From assembly GCA_038993745.2 (NCBI GenBank), contig CP160629.1, positions 186,001 through 250,000 on the forward strand: a DNA stretch of 64,000 bases. The letters run 5' to 3'. This DNA is from Aliivibrio fischeri. GTDB lineage: Bacteria > Pseudomonadota > Gammaproteobacteria > Enterobacterales > Vibrionaceae. The notes under the pieces are model-generated. The model made no database searches. It was not told where the DNA came from and saw nothing but the letters and a program-made list of their open reading frames with translations. The translations under genes and the position numbers were made by a program. Positions 9,950-19,232 of this stretch are shown here, in pieces (within the stretch, counting starts at the first letter, position 1; each line of letters begins with the position of its first letter).

Positions 9950-10126
9950 GTGCTTTGGCTTTAGCTCCTCCCCCTTAGTAAGGGGAGGGAACTGTGTTTT
10001 TATCGCTACAGGTACAGCGATCATTTCTGAAACCTGCAAGCGCAGCGCCCTGAAACCTAGATTTCACTACACCAACTATACTCGCTCTTATAGTTTCTAG
10101 TTAGCGAAGCGTATAGCCTCTAGTTC
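9950..10126. repeat. Repeat-derived intergenic sequence between zapB and rraA
   Basis: The stretch contains CTCCCCCTTAGTAAGGGGAG (a GC-rich dyad, about 9966-9985), a diverged second-type repeat (CAGCGATCATTTCTGAAACC near 10015) and CCTGAAACCT heptamers. A diverged 3'-UTR element (TTAGCGAAGCGTATAGCCTC) lies near 10102, downstream of rraA. The 64-codon open frame at 9906-10100 is not credible as a gene. Confidence 0.6.
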
Positions 10127-10627
10127 TTAAATCTCTTCCTCACTCATCTCTTCTAGCGGCTCTTGAGAGATAATCACTCCAGTCGAATCCGCATAAAGAT
10201 GATCTTCAGGTAAGAAAGTCACACTACCAAAGTTAACTGCAACATCCACTTCACCAATGTTTTGTCTTGCTGCACCAACAGGAATAGAAGCGAGAGCTTG
10301 AATGCCAATCTCAATCTCTTCTAGGTAATCTACTTCACGGACGCAACCATAGATAACTAAGCCTTCCCAGCCATTGTGGGCTGCTTTTGCTGCTAGGTCA
10401 GCATCCACTAAAGCACGACGTAAAGAACCGCCGCCATCAACTAATAAAACACGACCTTCGCCTTTCTCTTCTAATAGTTGATGAATCAGACCATTATCTT
10501 CAAAACATTTAATTGTTGTGATTTGACCTGAAAATGATGTCTTAGCGCCAAAGTGGCTGAACATCGGTTCAACAACATCAACTTGATCTAAATAGATGTC
10601 ACAAAGTGCTGAAGTATTGTATTCCAT
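10127..10627 (-). CDS. rraA: Regulator of ribonuclease activity A
   Basis: A trimeric cytosolic protein that binds RNase E and DEAD-box helicases and dampens RNA decay. The 166-residue protein aligns by eye with E. coli RraA from [23 protein letters not shown] on, and contains [35 protein letters not shown] and [15 protein letters not shown]. It has an acidic C-terminal tail (EEMSEEEI). It lies downstream of menA on the same strand, about 124 nt away, so it may have its own promoter. Confidence 0.95.
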   Translation of the reverse strand: MEYNTSALCDIYLDQVDVVEPMFSHFGAKTSFSGQITTIKCFEDNGLIHQLLEEKGEGRVLLVDGGGSLRRALVDADLAAKAAHNGWEGLVIYGCVREVDYLEEIEIGIQALASIPVGAARQNIGEVDVAVNFGSVTFLPEDHLYADSTGVIISQEPLEEMSEEEI

Positions 10628-10751
10628 AGTGAAACTTACCTTTTATTGGTGTTTGTAACTGTTCAATATACGTGCTTTTTTAGGCAATACTATGACAAAC
10701 CGCAAATTTATCCTGATTTACTTAGGTCAGTGAGATAAGCCGCTTTCGTTT

Positions 10752-11660
10752 TTAAACGGATAAGTACAAGCCAACAGCAAATAGTACATTGGTAAATAGT
10801 GCGCATTGCACAACAGTGCCCATCATAGGTCTGATTGCTTCACCATTTGGTGCTCGCATTACTGACACAACATGATTGAAGACGAAAGGTGCAATTGCTA
10901 AAAATAACCAACCAGTTAGTGAATGAATTTGAGTCGCACTAAAAACAGCAAGACAGATAAAACTCACGGCCATCAATACAGCATGATATTTTCGACCCCA
11001 GTTTGCGCCCATGCGAACGACCAATGTCATTTTTCCACACGCTTCGTCATTTTCTATATCACGTAGGTTATTAATATTTAATACTGCGACAGCTAATAAA
11101 CCACAGGCAGTCGCTGGTAAGAATAGAGCTGATGATAAGTGACCGGTATGAAGGTAATACGTACCGGCAACCCCTAATAAACCAAAAAAGATAAAAACGG
11201 AGATATCTCCTAAGCCACGGTAACCATAAGGCTTATCACCCATGGTATAAGCAATAGCAGCGCCAATAGCTAATAACCCAAGAGCGATGAATCCAATAAT
11301 ATCCATGGTTTGGTGTAACGAGCTAAATACCAAAATTAAGCCACTAATGATCGTCAGAACAATATTAATGCCAATGGCTTTTTTCATTGTTTCTTGCGTT
11401 ACAAGGCCGGTTTGCATTGCTCGTTGTGGACCGAGGCGATCTTCGTTATCTGTGCCTTTCACTGCATCGCCATAGTCATTTGCTAGATTCGACAATATTT
11501 GCAATAACGTTGCGGTGATAAATGCCATTAACGTGATAGTAAAAGAGGCATGGTTATTCCAATATGCCAACACAGAGCCTGTCATGATTGAGGCTAGGGC
11601 AAGAGGGAGTGTTTTTGGACGAGCGGCGCTGAGCCAAATGGAAAAAGGAGAAGTTTTCAT
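10752..11660 (-). CDS. menA: 1,4-dihydroxy-2-naphthoate polyprenyltransferase
   Basis: A membrane enzyme that attaches the polyprenyl chain to 1,4-dihydroxy-2-naphthoate to give demethylmenaquinone. The 302-residue protein starts MKTSPFSIWLSAARPKTLPLAL, like E. coli MenA. It contains the prenyl-diphosphate binding NLANDYGDAVKGTDNEDR (about 57-74, UbiA-type aspartate-rich motif), a second NNLRDIENDEACGK region and about eight membrane segments. The start at 11660 is preferred over a GTG 13 codons upstream because that extension falls inside a terminator-like hairpin (11669-11706). A clear ribosome binding site is not seen. Confidence 0.92.
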   Translation of the reverse strand: MKTSPFSIWLSAARPKTLPLALASIMTGSVLAYWNNHASFTITLMAFITATLLQILSNLANDYGDAVKGTDNEDRLGPQRAMQTGLVTQETMKKAIGINIVLTIISGLILVFSSLHQTMDIIGFIALGLLAIGAAIAYTMGDKPYGYRGLGDISVFIFFGLLGVAGTYYLHTGHLSSALFLPATACGLLAVAVLNINNLRDIENDEACGKMTLVVRMGANWGRKYHAVLMAVSFICLAVFSATQIHSLTGWLFLAIAPFVFNHVVSVMRAPNGEAIRPMMGTVVQCALFTNVLFAVGLYLSV

Positions 11661-11668
11661 AGCATCGC

Positions 11669-11706
11669 AAAAATAGTGAATAGAGTCTCTATTATTCACT
11701 ATTTTT
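11669..11706 (-). terminator. Terminator/attenuator between prkB and menA
   Basis: A perfect 14-bp inverted repeat, AAAAATAGTGAATA (11669-11682) with TATTCACTATTTTT (11693-11706), has a 10-nt loop and ends in five Ts on the minus strand. It lies 37 nt after prkB and only 8 nt before the menA ATG, so it either ends prkB transcripts or attenuates menA. Confidence 0.75.
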
Positions 11707-11742
11707 GGAAGAACCCCAAATTTGGCGCAGAAGATAGCGAAA

Positions 11743-12612
11743 TTAATTTATTTTCCCAGTATCAATTAACTGTTGAAGTAGTGGTCTAATAATTAATTCC
11801 ATAGCAAAGCTCATTTTTCCTCCGGGAACAACTAGCGTGTTATGACGAGACATAAATGAACCATCAATCATTGCTAATAAGTAAGGAAAGTCGACTTTAC
11901 TTAACCCTCTAAAACGGATGACAACAAAGCTTTCATCTAAACTCGGAATGCCTTTTGCGTTGAGTGGGTTAGAGGTATCTACAGTAGGTACTCGTTGGAA
12001 GTTAATATGAGTTCGAGAAAATTGTGGCGTAATGTAATTTAAATAGTCGTCCATTGAACGAACAATTGAGTCCATTACGGCTTCACGAGAATGCCCACGA
12101 TCACGGGTATCACGAACAAATTTCTGTATCCATTCTAAGTTTACAATTGGCACCATGCCGATAAGTAAATCCACATGTTGAGATACGTTAATATCACCAT
12201 CAACAACGCCACCGTGTAGACCTTCATAAAAAAGGACATCGGTATCATCTGGTAGGTCTTGCCATGGAGTGAATGTGCCAGGCATTTGATTGAAAGGAAC
12301 CGCTTCATCGAAAGTATGTAAATAGCGACGATATTGACCCGTTCCATCTTCTCCGTATTGACGGAAAAACTGTTCTAGTGCCGGAAAGTCATTTGCTTGA
12401 GGACCAAAGTAACTGATGTGCTTACCTTGTTCTTTTGCCTTACGGATCTCCACATCCATTTCAGGACGAGTGAAACGATGGAAACTGTCCCCTTCAAGCC
12501 AAGATGCCTTTATGTCCATCATATTGAACATTTTACGAAATGCTTCAGATGTGGTGGTAGTGCCTGCTCCGGATGATCCCGTTACGGCAATAATTGGATG
12601 TTTTGCTGACAT
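11743..12612 (-). CDS. prkB: Phosphoribulokinase-like protein PrkB
   Basis: A P-loop kinase family protein, annotated as phosphoribulokinase in enterics but without a Calvin cycle there or visible here, so the physiological substrate is uncertain. The 289-residue protein begins MSAKHPIIAVTGSSGAGTTTTSEAF, with the Walker A-type loop GSSGAGTTT (about 12-20). It keeps YEGLHGGVV (about 129), PIVNLEWIQKFVRDT and the C-terminal VVPGGKMSFAMELI, close to E. coli PrkB throughout. Neighbours are menA downstream and yheU-yheT-yheS upstream on the same strand. Confidence 0.9.
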   Translation of the reverse strand: MSAKHPIIAVTGSSGAGTTTTSEAFRKMFNMMDIKASWLEGDSFHRFTRPEMDVEIRKAKEQGKHISYFGPQANDFPALEQFFRQYGEDGTGQYRRYLHTFDEAVPFNQMPGTFTPWQDLPDDTDVLFYEGLHGGVVDGDINVSQHVDLLIGMVPIVNLEWIQKFVRDTRDRGHSREAVMDSIVRSMDDYLNYITPQFSRTHINFQRVPTVDTSNPLNAKGIPSLDESFVVIRFRGLSKVDFPYLLAMIDGSFMSRHNTLVVPGGKMSFAMELIIRPLLQQLIDTGKIN

Positions 12613-12714
12613 GACAAACCCTGTCTAATTTCCTTATTCTCGTCGGATGTTATAACAGGGTTGGTAAAAATGATACTGTTCGGTTTGAAAATTGTGAGTA
12701 TCTTGGTGAGTCTA

Positions 12715-12957
12715 TTAGTCGTAATTATGGTTAGTTAAATTAGGATTAAAGCGAGCTTTGGTTTGAATATCAACGGTTTCATGAAGCTCGGAAAAGACCA
12801 CCATTGCTTCACCATTTTTCAATAGAATTTTTATTTGATCTACTTTTTCTTGATGGCTGATTTCAACTTCACCGTAATCTGTCCCTTCACGTAATACAAA
12901 TTCAGAAATTAAGTTTTCTAGTGTGTCAGGAGCGATGTCTTGCCAAGGAATGATCAT
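12715..12957 (-). CDS. yheU: UPF0270 protein YheU
   Basis: A conserved small protein of about 80 residues without known function. [30 protein letters not shown] and the central [16 protein letters not shown] match E. coli YheU closely. The start at 12957 gives the conserved N-terminus; an ATG 33 nt upstream would add an unconserved leader. It lies about 45 nt after yheT in the same direction, the same neighbour as in E. coli. Confidence 0.9.
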   Translation of the reverse strand: MIIPWQDIAPDTLENLISEFVLREGTDYGEVEISHQEKVDQIKILLKNGEAMVVFSELHETVDIQTKARFNPNLTNHNYD

Positions 12958-13002
12958 ACTACTTATCTCATCCATTAAATGAATTGCCAATAGGCGCTAA
13001 AG

Positions 13003-13971
13003 TTAGAGAATTTTTTGGAACCAGTGGTTAACGGTACTTTCTAACCAAAAATTGGGCTTAGTGATAGATCCGTTAATAAAACCCACATGACCACCGTGTT
13101 CTGTTAGTTGATAGTGTACACAGTTAGGCAGTGGATGAGTAGGTATCACCGCGTTTGTCATAAATGGATCGTCTTTAGAATGAATAATTCGAGTTGGTAT
13201 GTCGATACGATCTAAAAACTGTAAACCACTGCATTGTTGATAATAGTCTTGTGCGTGAGCGTAACCATGCATTGGCGCTGTAATGAGATTATCAAAGGTG
13301 ATTAGATCAGGTATGGCTTTGATCATCTCTTTATTTAAACCAACAATCTCTTTACGAGAGGCATTGAGTTTTTTAATGCTGTTGTTTTTTAATGAGCCTA
13401 ATAAATAGCCCTGATACAAACGAGAAAAACCTTGTTGAATACGTTCAGAACAGGCGCCTAAATCCAGAGGTGCGGAGATAACTGTTGCGGCGTTCAGTAG
13501 GGTATCGTTTTGATATTTGGCGAGGTAGTTTACTAGCATATTACCGCCAAGAGAGATCCCGGTAGCGACCTTTTCTTGATTAGGGAAGCGAGCATCCAAC
13601 ATCTCAATAAAAAAACGTGCGTCTTCGGTTTCACCTGAGTGGTACGCTCTTGCTAAACGGTTAGGCACATCACTGCAACCACGGAAGTGCATCATCACAC
13701 CAAGCCAACCTTGCTCTTTTGCTGCAGCTAATAATCCATTGGCATAAGGGCTGTCGAAACTGCCTTCTAAACCATGAAAAAGAATAAAAAGCGGTTTTTC
13801 TCCTGCTTTATTTGGGTTTTCACTCCAAGCTAGATCAACGAAATCACTGTCTGGTAACTCAAGGCGTTGCCAATACGCATTAAACAATGGATTACGACGC
13901 AGAAAGCGAGGAAGCAGTGTCTGAATATGAGCGTTAGATAAACCGGTAGCCGGTGTAAAGTTATCCATCAT
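13003..13971 (-). CDS. yheT: Alpha/beta hydrolase YheT
   Basis: A serine hydrolase of the YheT/ABHD family; substrate unknown, probably an ester. The 322-residue protein shows the oxyanion-side LFILFHGLEGS (about 61-71), the nucleophile elbow GISLGGNML with Ser140 and the catalytic-histidine region EHGGHVGFI (about 293). It begins MMDNFTPATGLSNAHIQTLLPRFLRR, typical of the family. The start could be either of the first two methionines. It is transcribed with the TIGR02444 gene (5 nt upstream) and yheS. Confidence 0.9.
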   Translation of the reverse strand: MMDNFTPATGLSNAHIQTLLPRFLRRNPLFNAYWQRLELPDSDFVDLAWSENPNKAGEKPLFILFHGLEGSFDSPYANGLLAAAKEQGWLGVMMHFRGCSDVPNRLARAYHSGETEDARFFIEMLDARFPNQEKVATGISLGGNMLVNYLAKYQNDTLLNAATVISAPLDLGACSERIQQGFSRLYQGYLLGSLKNNSIKKLNASRKEIVGLNKEMIKAIPDLITFDNLITAPMHGYAHAQDYYQQCSGLQFLDRIDIPTRIIHSKDDPFMTNAVIPTHPLPNCVHYQLTEHGGHVGFINGSITKPNFWLESTVNHWFQKIL

Positions 13972-13976
13972 CTTAG

Positions 13977-14483
13977 TTACTCTGTGTTGTTATGTTGATT
14001 ACTTTCTAGAGCGGGAAGTAAGGTGTCTGCCTGCAAAGAGCGGCAATAATCCGTTAATAAACTTATCTGATTATTATCGGTTTTTATTACTAAAGGAATA
14101 CGTATTAAAGCAGTGATTAGATCGCTTTGTTGTTGCTTTTCTATTTGTAGCTCAAACTGTAAAGCTTCTTGATAAAGAGCTTTATTTTGTGTCGATTTGA
14201 TCTGTTTTCTTAACTTGCGATAAGAGTGAAGTAGAGTGTCGCTTTTGTGTAGAGCTGCTTCAAGAAGCGGTAAGTCAGATACCGAGAATGAGAGGTTTAG
14301 ACTATTAAGCCAGATAAGTAATAATGCTAAATTCACATTACCAAAGTAGGTGTCTTGTAGTGCCAGTGCTGCTTGTTTTACCCCATCTTTCTTATAATGG
14401 GATAATGAGAAACACCAAAAGGCTTCTTGGGTAATAGAAGCCAATTGGTGCTCATTCAAAGGAATGTTACTGCTTGGCAGCAT
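13977..14483 (-). CDS. TIGR02444 family protein
   Basis: A 168-residue helical protein without signal peptide. The N-terminal half (LASITQEAFWCFSLSHYKKDGVKQAALALQDTYFGNVNLALLLIWLN) fits the TIGR02444/DUF2390 family, whose function is unknown and which is often next to the YheS-type ABC protein. The start at 14483 (MLPSSNIP) overlaps the end of yheS by 17 nt. A longer frame to 14570 is a lysine-rich read-through of the yheS coding region. The close spacing with yheT and yheS suggests one transcript. Confidence 0.75.
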   Translation of the reverse strand: MLPSSNIPLNEHQLASITQEAFWCFSLSHYKKDGVKQAALALQDTYFGNVNLALLLIWLNSLNLSFSVSDLPLLEAALHKSDTLLHSYRKLRKQIKSTQNKALYQEALQFELQIEKQQQSDLITALIRIPLVIKTDNNQISLLTDYCRSLQADTLLPALESNQHNNTE

Positions 14484-16398
14484 TCTCTTTTTCTTCAATT
14501 TGTTCTTGAAGATCCATCCATTCCATTTCAACTTCTTCGAGTTCAGATTTTGCTGATGCTTGAATGGCAAGAACTTCCGTTAAACGCTTTTTGTTTTCTG
14601 CTTCATATAATGAAACGTCACCAAGCTCTTCTTCTGCTTGGCTTAATGCTTCATTAAGCTTATCCATTCGAGTTTCAAGTTTAGTCACTTCTTTTCGTAA
14701 TGGGGCAATTAGCTTTCTGAATTCGGCTTCTTTGCGTTTTTGTTCTTTTTTCTCTGCTGCACTTAAACTGGTTGATGTGCTTGGATTATCTTGCTTGTCT
14801 TGTTGCTGTTGTTCTTTACGCTCGCTCTTATTCTGCTCGGTTAGCCATTTGTAATAATCCGTTAAATCACCATCAAAAGGAACTACTTGGCGGTCATGAA
14901 CTAAGTATAAGTCATCGGTTGTCGCACGAAGTAAATATCTGTCGTGGCTGACAATAACCATTGCACCTTCAAAGGTTTGTAGTGCCATTGTTAGGGCTTG
15001 ACGCATATCTAAATCAAGGTGGTTAGTCGGTTCATCAAGCAATAGCATGTTTGGTTTTTGCCATACTACGAGTGCCAGTACTAAACGGGCTTTTTCACCA
15101 CCAGAGAAAGGACCAATTTTTTCTAACGCTTTATCACCTTGGAAACCAAAACTGCCTAAATAATCACGCAGTTGTTGCTCTGTATGATTAGGGGCAATTT
15201 GCATTAGGTGCTGAAGAGGGGTTTCTTCTACGTGTAAGGTTTCCAGTTGGTGCTGTGCGAAGTAACCAATTTTAACTCCTTGAGAGTAAGTAAATACGCC
15301 ACTCTGCGGAGCTAACTCACCTGAAAGTAATTTGATTAGCGTTGATTTACCTGCGCCGTTTCGGCCTAAAAGACCAATACGACTTCCCGGAACTAGGTTT
15401 AGGCGAATTTGTTCTAAAATCGTATTGTTTTCATAACCTGCACTGACTTCATCCATCATTAAGATTGGGTTTGGTAGAGCATCAGGTTCTCTAAAATTAA
15501 AGCTGAATGGGTTATCTAACTGTGCTGGTAGCACTTTTTCCATTTTCTCTAACGCTTTAATTCGGCTTTGTGCTTGGCGTGCTTTTGATGCTTTGTAACG
15601 GAAGCGGTCAATGTATGACTGCATGTGCGCCATGTTTTTCTGCTGTTTCTGGTATTGTGCTTGCTGCAGGATCAGTTTTTCAGAGCGTTGAACTTCAAAT
15701 GATGAGTAGTTACCTGTGTACTCATTCAATTTTTGGTTTTCAACATGAATAATACGGTTTACTACTGGATCTAAGAAATCACGGTCGTGCGAAATGAGTA
15801 ATAGAGTTCCTGGATAGTTTTGTAACCAACGCTCAAGCCACATTACGGCATCTAAGTCTAAGTGGTTGGTTGGTTCATCAAGTAATAATAAATCAGAGCG
15901 ACAAATCAATGCTTGTGCTAAGTTTAAACGCATACGCCAACCACCAGAGAATTGGGTTAAGTTCCATTCCATCTGTTGTTGTGAAAAGCCTAAACCATTA
16001 AGTAATTCTGCAGCACGAGAATTAATGGTGTAACCACCTACGGTTTCAAGTTTACCGTGTAATTCAGCAACCAGAGTTCCGTTATCGGCTTCTTCTGCTT
16101 TTGCTAATTGCGCTTCTAAACCACGAAATTCACGGTCACCATCAATAACATAGTCAATGGCTTTGCGTTCTAATGCAGGTGTTTCTTGAGCCACCCAAGC
16201 CATTTCCCAGTTATGTGGAACACGGTTTGAACCTGCATCAACACTCAATTCACCTTTGATTAAGGCAAAAAGTGTGGATTTACCACAGCCATTTTTTCCG
16301 ACTAAACCGACTTTGTCACCAGGGTGAATAGTGGCAGAGGCTTGCTCTAGTAATGGCTTTCCGCCACGAAGTAATTGAATGTCTGAAAAGGTAATCAT
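14467..16398 (-). CDS. yheS: ABC-F family ATPase YheS
   Basis: A soluble ABC-F protein with two ATP-binding cassettes and no membrane domain; members of this group act on the ribosome. The 643-residue protein has a first Walker A GLVGKNGCGKST (about 32-43) with signature FSGGWRMR and LLLLDEPTNHLDLD. A linker (about 235-310) is followed by a second Walker A GLLGRNGAGKST, FSGGEKARL and another LLLLDEPTNHLDLD, with a C-terminal coiled coil (about 540-643). It heads the cluster with the TIGR02444 gene and yheT, and is divergent from kefG. Confidence 0.94.
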   Translation of the reverse strand: MITFSDIQLLRGGKPLLEQASATIHPGDKVGLVGKNGCGKSTLFALIKGELSVDAGSNRVPHNWEMAWVAQETPALERKAIDYVIDGDREFRGLEAQLAKAEEADNGTLVAELHGKLETVGGYTINSRAAELLNGLGFSQQQMEWNLTQFSGGWRMRLNLAQALICRSDLLLLDEPTNHLDLDAVMWLERWLQNYPGTLLLISHDRDFLDPVVNRIIHVENQKLNEYTGNYSSFEVQRSEKLILQQAQYQKQQKNMAHMQSYIDRFRYKASKARQAQSRIKALEKMEKVLPAQLDNPFSFNFREPDALPNPILMMDEVSAGYENNTILEQIRLNLVPGSRIGLLGRNGAGKSTLIKLLSGELAPQSGVFTYSQGVKIGYFAQHQLETLHVEETPLQHLMQIAPNHTEQQLRDYLGSFGFQGDKALEKIGPFSGGEKARLVLALVVWQKPNMLLLDEPTNHLDLDMRQALTMALQTFEGAMVIVSHDRYLLRATTDDLYLVHDRQVVPFDGDLTDYYKWLTEQNKSERKEQQQQDKQDNPSTSTSLSAAEKKEQKRKEAEFRKLIAPLRKEVTKLETRMDKLNEALSQAEEELGDVSLYEAENKKRLTEVLAIQASAKSELEEVEMEWMDLQEQIEEKENAAKQ

Positions 16399-16613
16399 GC
16401 TGTGGTTTGCTTCTCTTAATCTGACTGAATCTTGAAGTTATTTGAATACGATGAGCATAGTAGGCGTAAGAGGGTGATTGTCGACATTGAAATTGTCTGT
16501 ATGATAGATAATACCAACCGCGGTAGCCTTTTTCTTTTGCTATCTCTCAGCACTTAGTTACTGTGAATGGTATTAAGAGAAAAATAAAACAATAAAGTCA
16601 GAAAAGGGAAGAC

Positions 16614-17156
16614 ATGACTCAGTTGCCTAAAATATTAGTAATTCTTGCTCATCCAGATCCTGAGCAGTCTATCGCCAATAAAGCCATTTTATCGGCTTAT
16701 TCTCATTTAGAGCATGTAACTGTGCATGATCTTTATGCTCATTATCCTGATTTTTTTATTGATGTTGTGTTTGAGCATGAACTGCTAGCACAACACGATA
16801 TTATTATTTTTCAACATCCACTTTATCTTTATTCTTGTCCGGCACTATTAAAAGAGTGGATGGATTGCGTTTTAGGTAAAGGGTTTGCTTATGGTAATGG
16901 TGATGCTTTAAAAGGTAAGCAGTGGCGAAGTGTGATCACTGCTGGTGGTATTGAAGAAGCCTTTTCAAAAACGGGATATAACCAACATTCAATGGATGAC
17001 ATTTTGGTTCCATTTAAAATTACCGCCGCATTGTGTCAGATGGAATGGTTACCGCCCTCTATCCAATACTGGGCACGTAAAATTACGGTAGAAAAACGAC
17101 AGCAATATATTGATGAATATAAAGCTTGGTTGCTAAACCCGAAAGGAGGCATCTAA
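16614..17156 (+). CDS. kefG: KefG, ancillary protein of glutathione-regulated K+ efflux
   Basis: A flavodoxin-fold quinone-reductase-like protein that binds KefB and is needed for full activity of that K+/H+ antiporter during electrophile stress. The 180-residue protein shows the NQO-type N-terminus ILVILAHPDPEQS (about 8-20), the FMN-site segment IIFQHPLYLYSCPALLKEWMD and VITAGG. It overlaps kefB by one base (TAATG), so the two are translationally coupled. Divergent from yheS across a 215-nt gap. Confidence 0.93.
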   Translation: MTQLPKILVILAHPDPEQSIANKAILSAYSHLEHVTVHDLYAHYPDFFIDVVFEHELLAQHDIIIFQHPLYLYSCPALLKEWMDCVLGKGFAYGNGDALKGKQWRSVITAGGIEEAFSKTGYNQHSMDDILVPFKITAALCQMEWLPPSIQYWARKITVEKRQQYIDEYKAWLLNPKGGI

Positions 17157-18946
17157 TGGCTGGTGATTGGTTACATACAAGTTCAATATTTTTAGCCGCA
17201 GCTGTGGTAACCGTACCTTTGGCACAGCGTTTTGGTCTTGGTGCGGTACTAGGCTATTTATTAGCAGGAATCGCAATTGGTCCATGGGGGTTAAAATTAA
17301 TTTCAGATGTGGATGCGATTCTTCATTTCTCCGAATTTGGCGTGGTATTGCTACTCTTTTTAATCGGTTTAGAGTTGAACCCCAGTAAATTATGGAAAAT
17401 GCGAAAACCGATAATCGGGTTGGGAGGAAGCCAGGTTGTAGTGTCATCTGTAGTGATTACTGCTGCGATGATGTTTTTTGGTTTAGCATGGCAAGTCAGT
17501 TTGGTTATCGGCATGGGGTTGGCTTTGTCATCGACCGCTATTGCCTTAAGAGTGATAGAAGAACGTAAACTGTCTGATTCTGAAAGTGGGCAATCTGGTT
17601 TCGCGGTTTTGCTGTTTCAGGATATTGCGGTTATTCCTATGTTAGCGATATTGCCTGTTTTAGCCGGTGGTGCCAGTGGTAATTGGCTCGACGGATTATG
17701 GGTTCTTGCTGGTGTTATTTCTATTTTTACTCTTGCCCATTTTCTATTACGCCCACTTTTTAGCTATGTAGTGAAAAGTGGAGCGAGAGAGTTATTTACT
17801 GTTGCCGCATTACTACTGGTGATTGGTGTATCTGCTGCGATGAAACAGTTAGGACTATCTATGGCTCTTGGGGCATTTTTAGCAGGGGTATTGCTGGCTG
17901 AAAGTGAGTTTCGTCATGAGTTAGAAGTGGCTATTGAACCTTTTAAAGGGTTATTGCTTGGTTTGTTTTTTATTGCAGTAGGAATGTCGGTTAATTTAGG
18001 GCTATTACTACAGTATCCATTTGAGATCTTAGCTGCTGTATTGTCACTTGTAGTGGTGAAAGGGTTGCTGATTTATGGGTTAGCAAGAGCTTTTGGTACT
18101 CGAGCGAAAGCACGTAGTCAAATGGCGATGATATTAAGCCAAGGTGGCGAGTTTGCTTTTGTTTTGTTTACGGCTGCCCAAATGGAAGGCTTATTAAGCC
18201 GAGAATTAACGGCATTTTTGTTGGTGGTTGTCAGTATCTCTATGATGACAACACCGCTGTTTTTAATCGCTCAAGATAAATGGTTTGCGAGAACGTTAAA
18301 CAGCGAAGAAGAGATGCCTTTATCTGACTTTACACACGCAACTCAACCAGAAGTTATTATTGCTGGCTTTGGGCGATTTGGTCAGATTGTTGGACGATTA
18401 CTTTTCGCGAATAAGATAAAGCTGACTATTTTAGAGGCAGACCCAAGTCAAATTCGTCTGCTGCGTAAATTCGATTATAAAGTGTATTACGGTGATGCAA
18501 CGCAAGTCGAACTCTTACGAGCGGCGGGAGCCGAAAAAGCCAAAGCCATTGTTGTGTGTAAAAAAGATCCACAAAAAGTGATGGAAGTCGTGGCGTTATG
18601 CCAAAGGCATTTTCCTCATTTAAAAATATTAGCACGTGCGCGCAGTCGAGTAGAGGCTTATGAGTTATTGAGTGAAGGCGTTGATAACTTTTCACGAGAA
18701 ACTTTCTATGGTGCCCTTGATTTAGGGCGACAAACCCTCACATCTTTAGGTATGCATCCTTATCAAGCTAAGCGAGCAGAATCTCATTTTAAAAAGTTAG
18801 ATGTTGCTATGCTAAAAGAATTGTTACCATTACATTCAGATGATAAATCTCTAGCTTCAAAAGCGAAGGCTGCTCGAATCGAGTTAGAAGAGATTTTTAG
18901 CTTAGAAATGGAAAACGAACGCTCAAGCCAGAACCATTGGGACTGA
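17156..18946 (+). CDS. kefB: Glutathione-regulated K+/H+ antiporter KefB
   Basis: An inner-membrane K+ efflux system gated by glutathione and its adducts, acidifying the cytoplasm to protect against electrophiles. The 596-residue protein has a CPA2-type exchanger domain of about 12 segments (about 1-380) with LLLFLIGLELNP and a LFQDIAVIP motif. An RCK/TrkA-N nucleotide domain follows, starting VIIAGFGRFGQIVGRLL (about 399-415). The start at 17156 follows an AAAGGAGG ribosome binding site inside the end of kefG. It is followed 35 nt later by yheV, as in E. coli. Confidence 0.95.
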   Translation: MAGDWLHTSSIFLAAAVVTVPLAQRFGLGAVLGYLLAGIAIGPWGLKLISDVDAILHFSEFGVVLLLFLIGLELNPSKLWKMRKPIIGLGGSQVVVSSVVITAAMMFFGLAWQVSLVIGMGLALSSTAIALRVIEERKLSDSESGQSGFAVLLFQDIAVIPMLAILPVLAGGASGNWLDGLWVLAGVISIFTLAHFLLRPLFSYVVKSGARELFTVAALLLVIGVSAAMKQLGLSMALGAFLAGVLLAESEFRHELEVAIEPFKGLLLGLFFIAVGMSVNLGLLLQYPFEILAAVLSLVVVKGLLIYGLARAFGTRAKARSQMAMILSQGGEFAFVLFTAAQMEGLLSRELTAFLLVVVSISMMTTPLFLIAQDKWFARTLNSEEEMPLSDFTHATQPEVIIAGFGRFGQIVGRLLFANKIKLTILEADPSQIRLLRKFDYKVYYGDATQVELLRAAGAEKAKAIVVCKKDPQKVMEVVALCQRHFPHLKILARARSRVEAYELLSEGVDNFSRETFYGALDLGRQTLTSLGMHPYQAKRAESHFKKLDVAMLKELLPLHSDDKSLASKAKAARIELEEIFSLEMENERSSQNHWD

Positions 18947-18981
18947 TGTTATAAAGAGTTAATAGCACAAGGATAATAACC

Positions 18982-19176
18982 GTGAAAAAACGATTTATTG
19001 CAGGTGCAGTTTGTCCATCATGTAGCAAAGAAGATACGCTACGCTGGTGGCAAGAAAGTAATATCGAGTATGTTGAATGTGTTGATTGTGGTCATACAGA
19101 CCGTCGAACGCCTAAATCACTCGAAAAAACCAAACATGCGCAAGATGATGTTATTGGTGTTTTTAAGCCTGAATAG
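18982..19176 (+). CDS. yheV: YheV family putative zinc-ribbon protein
   Basis: A 64-residue protein with two CxxC-type pairs, CPSC (about 11-14) and CVDC (about 34-37), that can bind one zinc. The pattern KKRFIAGAVCPSC...DTLRWW...VECVDCGH is that of E. coli YheV. Function is unknown. It lies between kefB and slyD, the same place as in enterics, and is probably cotranscribed with kefGB. Confidence 0.9.
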   Translation: MKKRFIAGAVCPSCSKEDTLRWWQESNIEYVECVDCGHTDRRTPKSLEKTKHAQDDVIGVFKPE

Positions 19177-19232
19177 TATTATGTTGCCATACTGAATACC
19201 ATCCACTAATGCTAAGTGCATCCGGAGTTAAA

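Noticed and set aside
9906..10100. 64-codon open frame on the plus strand after zapB
   Set aside because: It begins within the zapB terminator and crosses repeat copies; no protein-like composition.
14484..14570. Lysine-rich N-terminal extension of the TIGR02444 protein
   Set aside because: It is a second reading of the yheS 3' end; a start at 14483 gives a normal family N-terminus and a short overlap.
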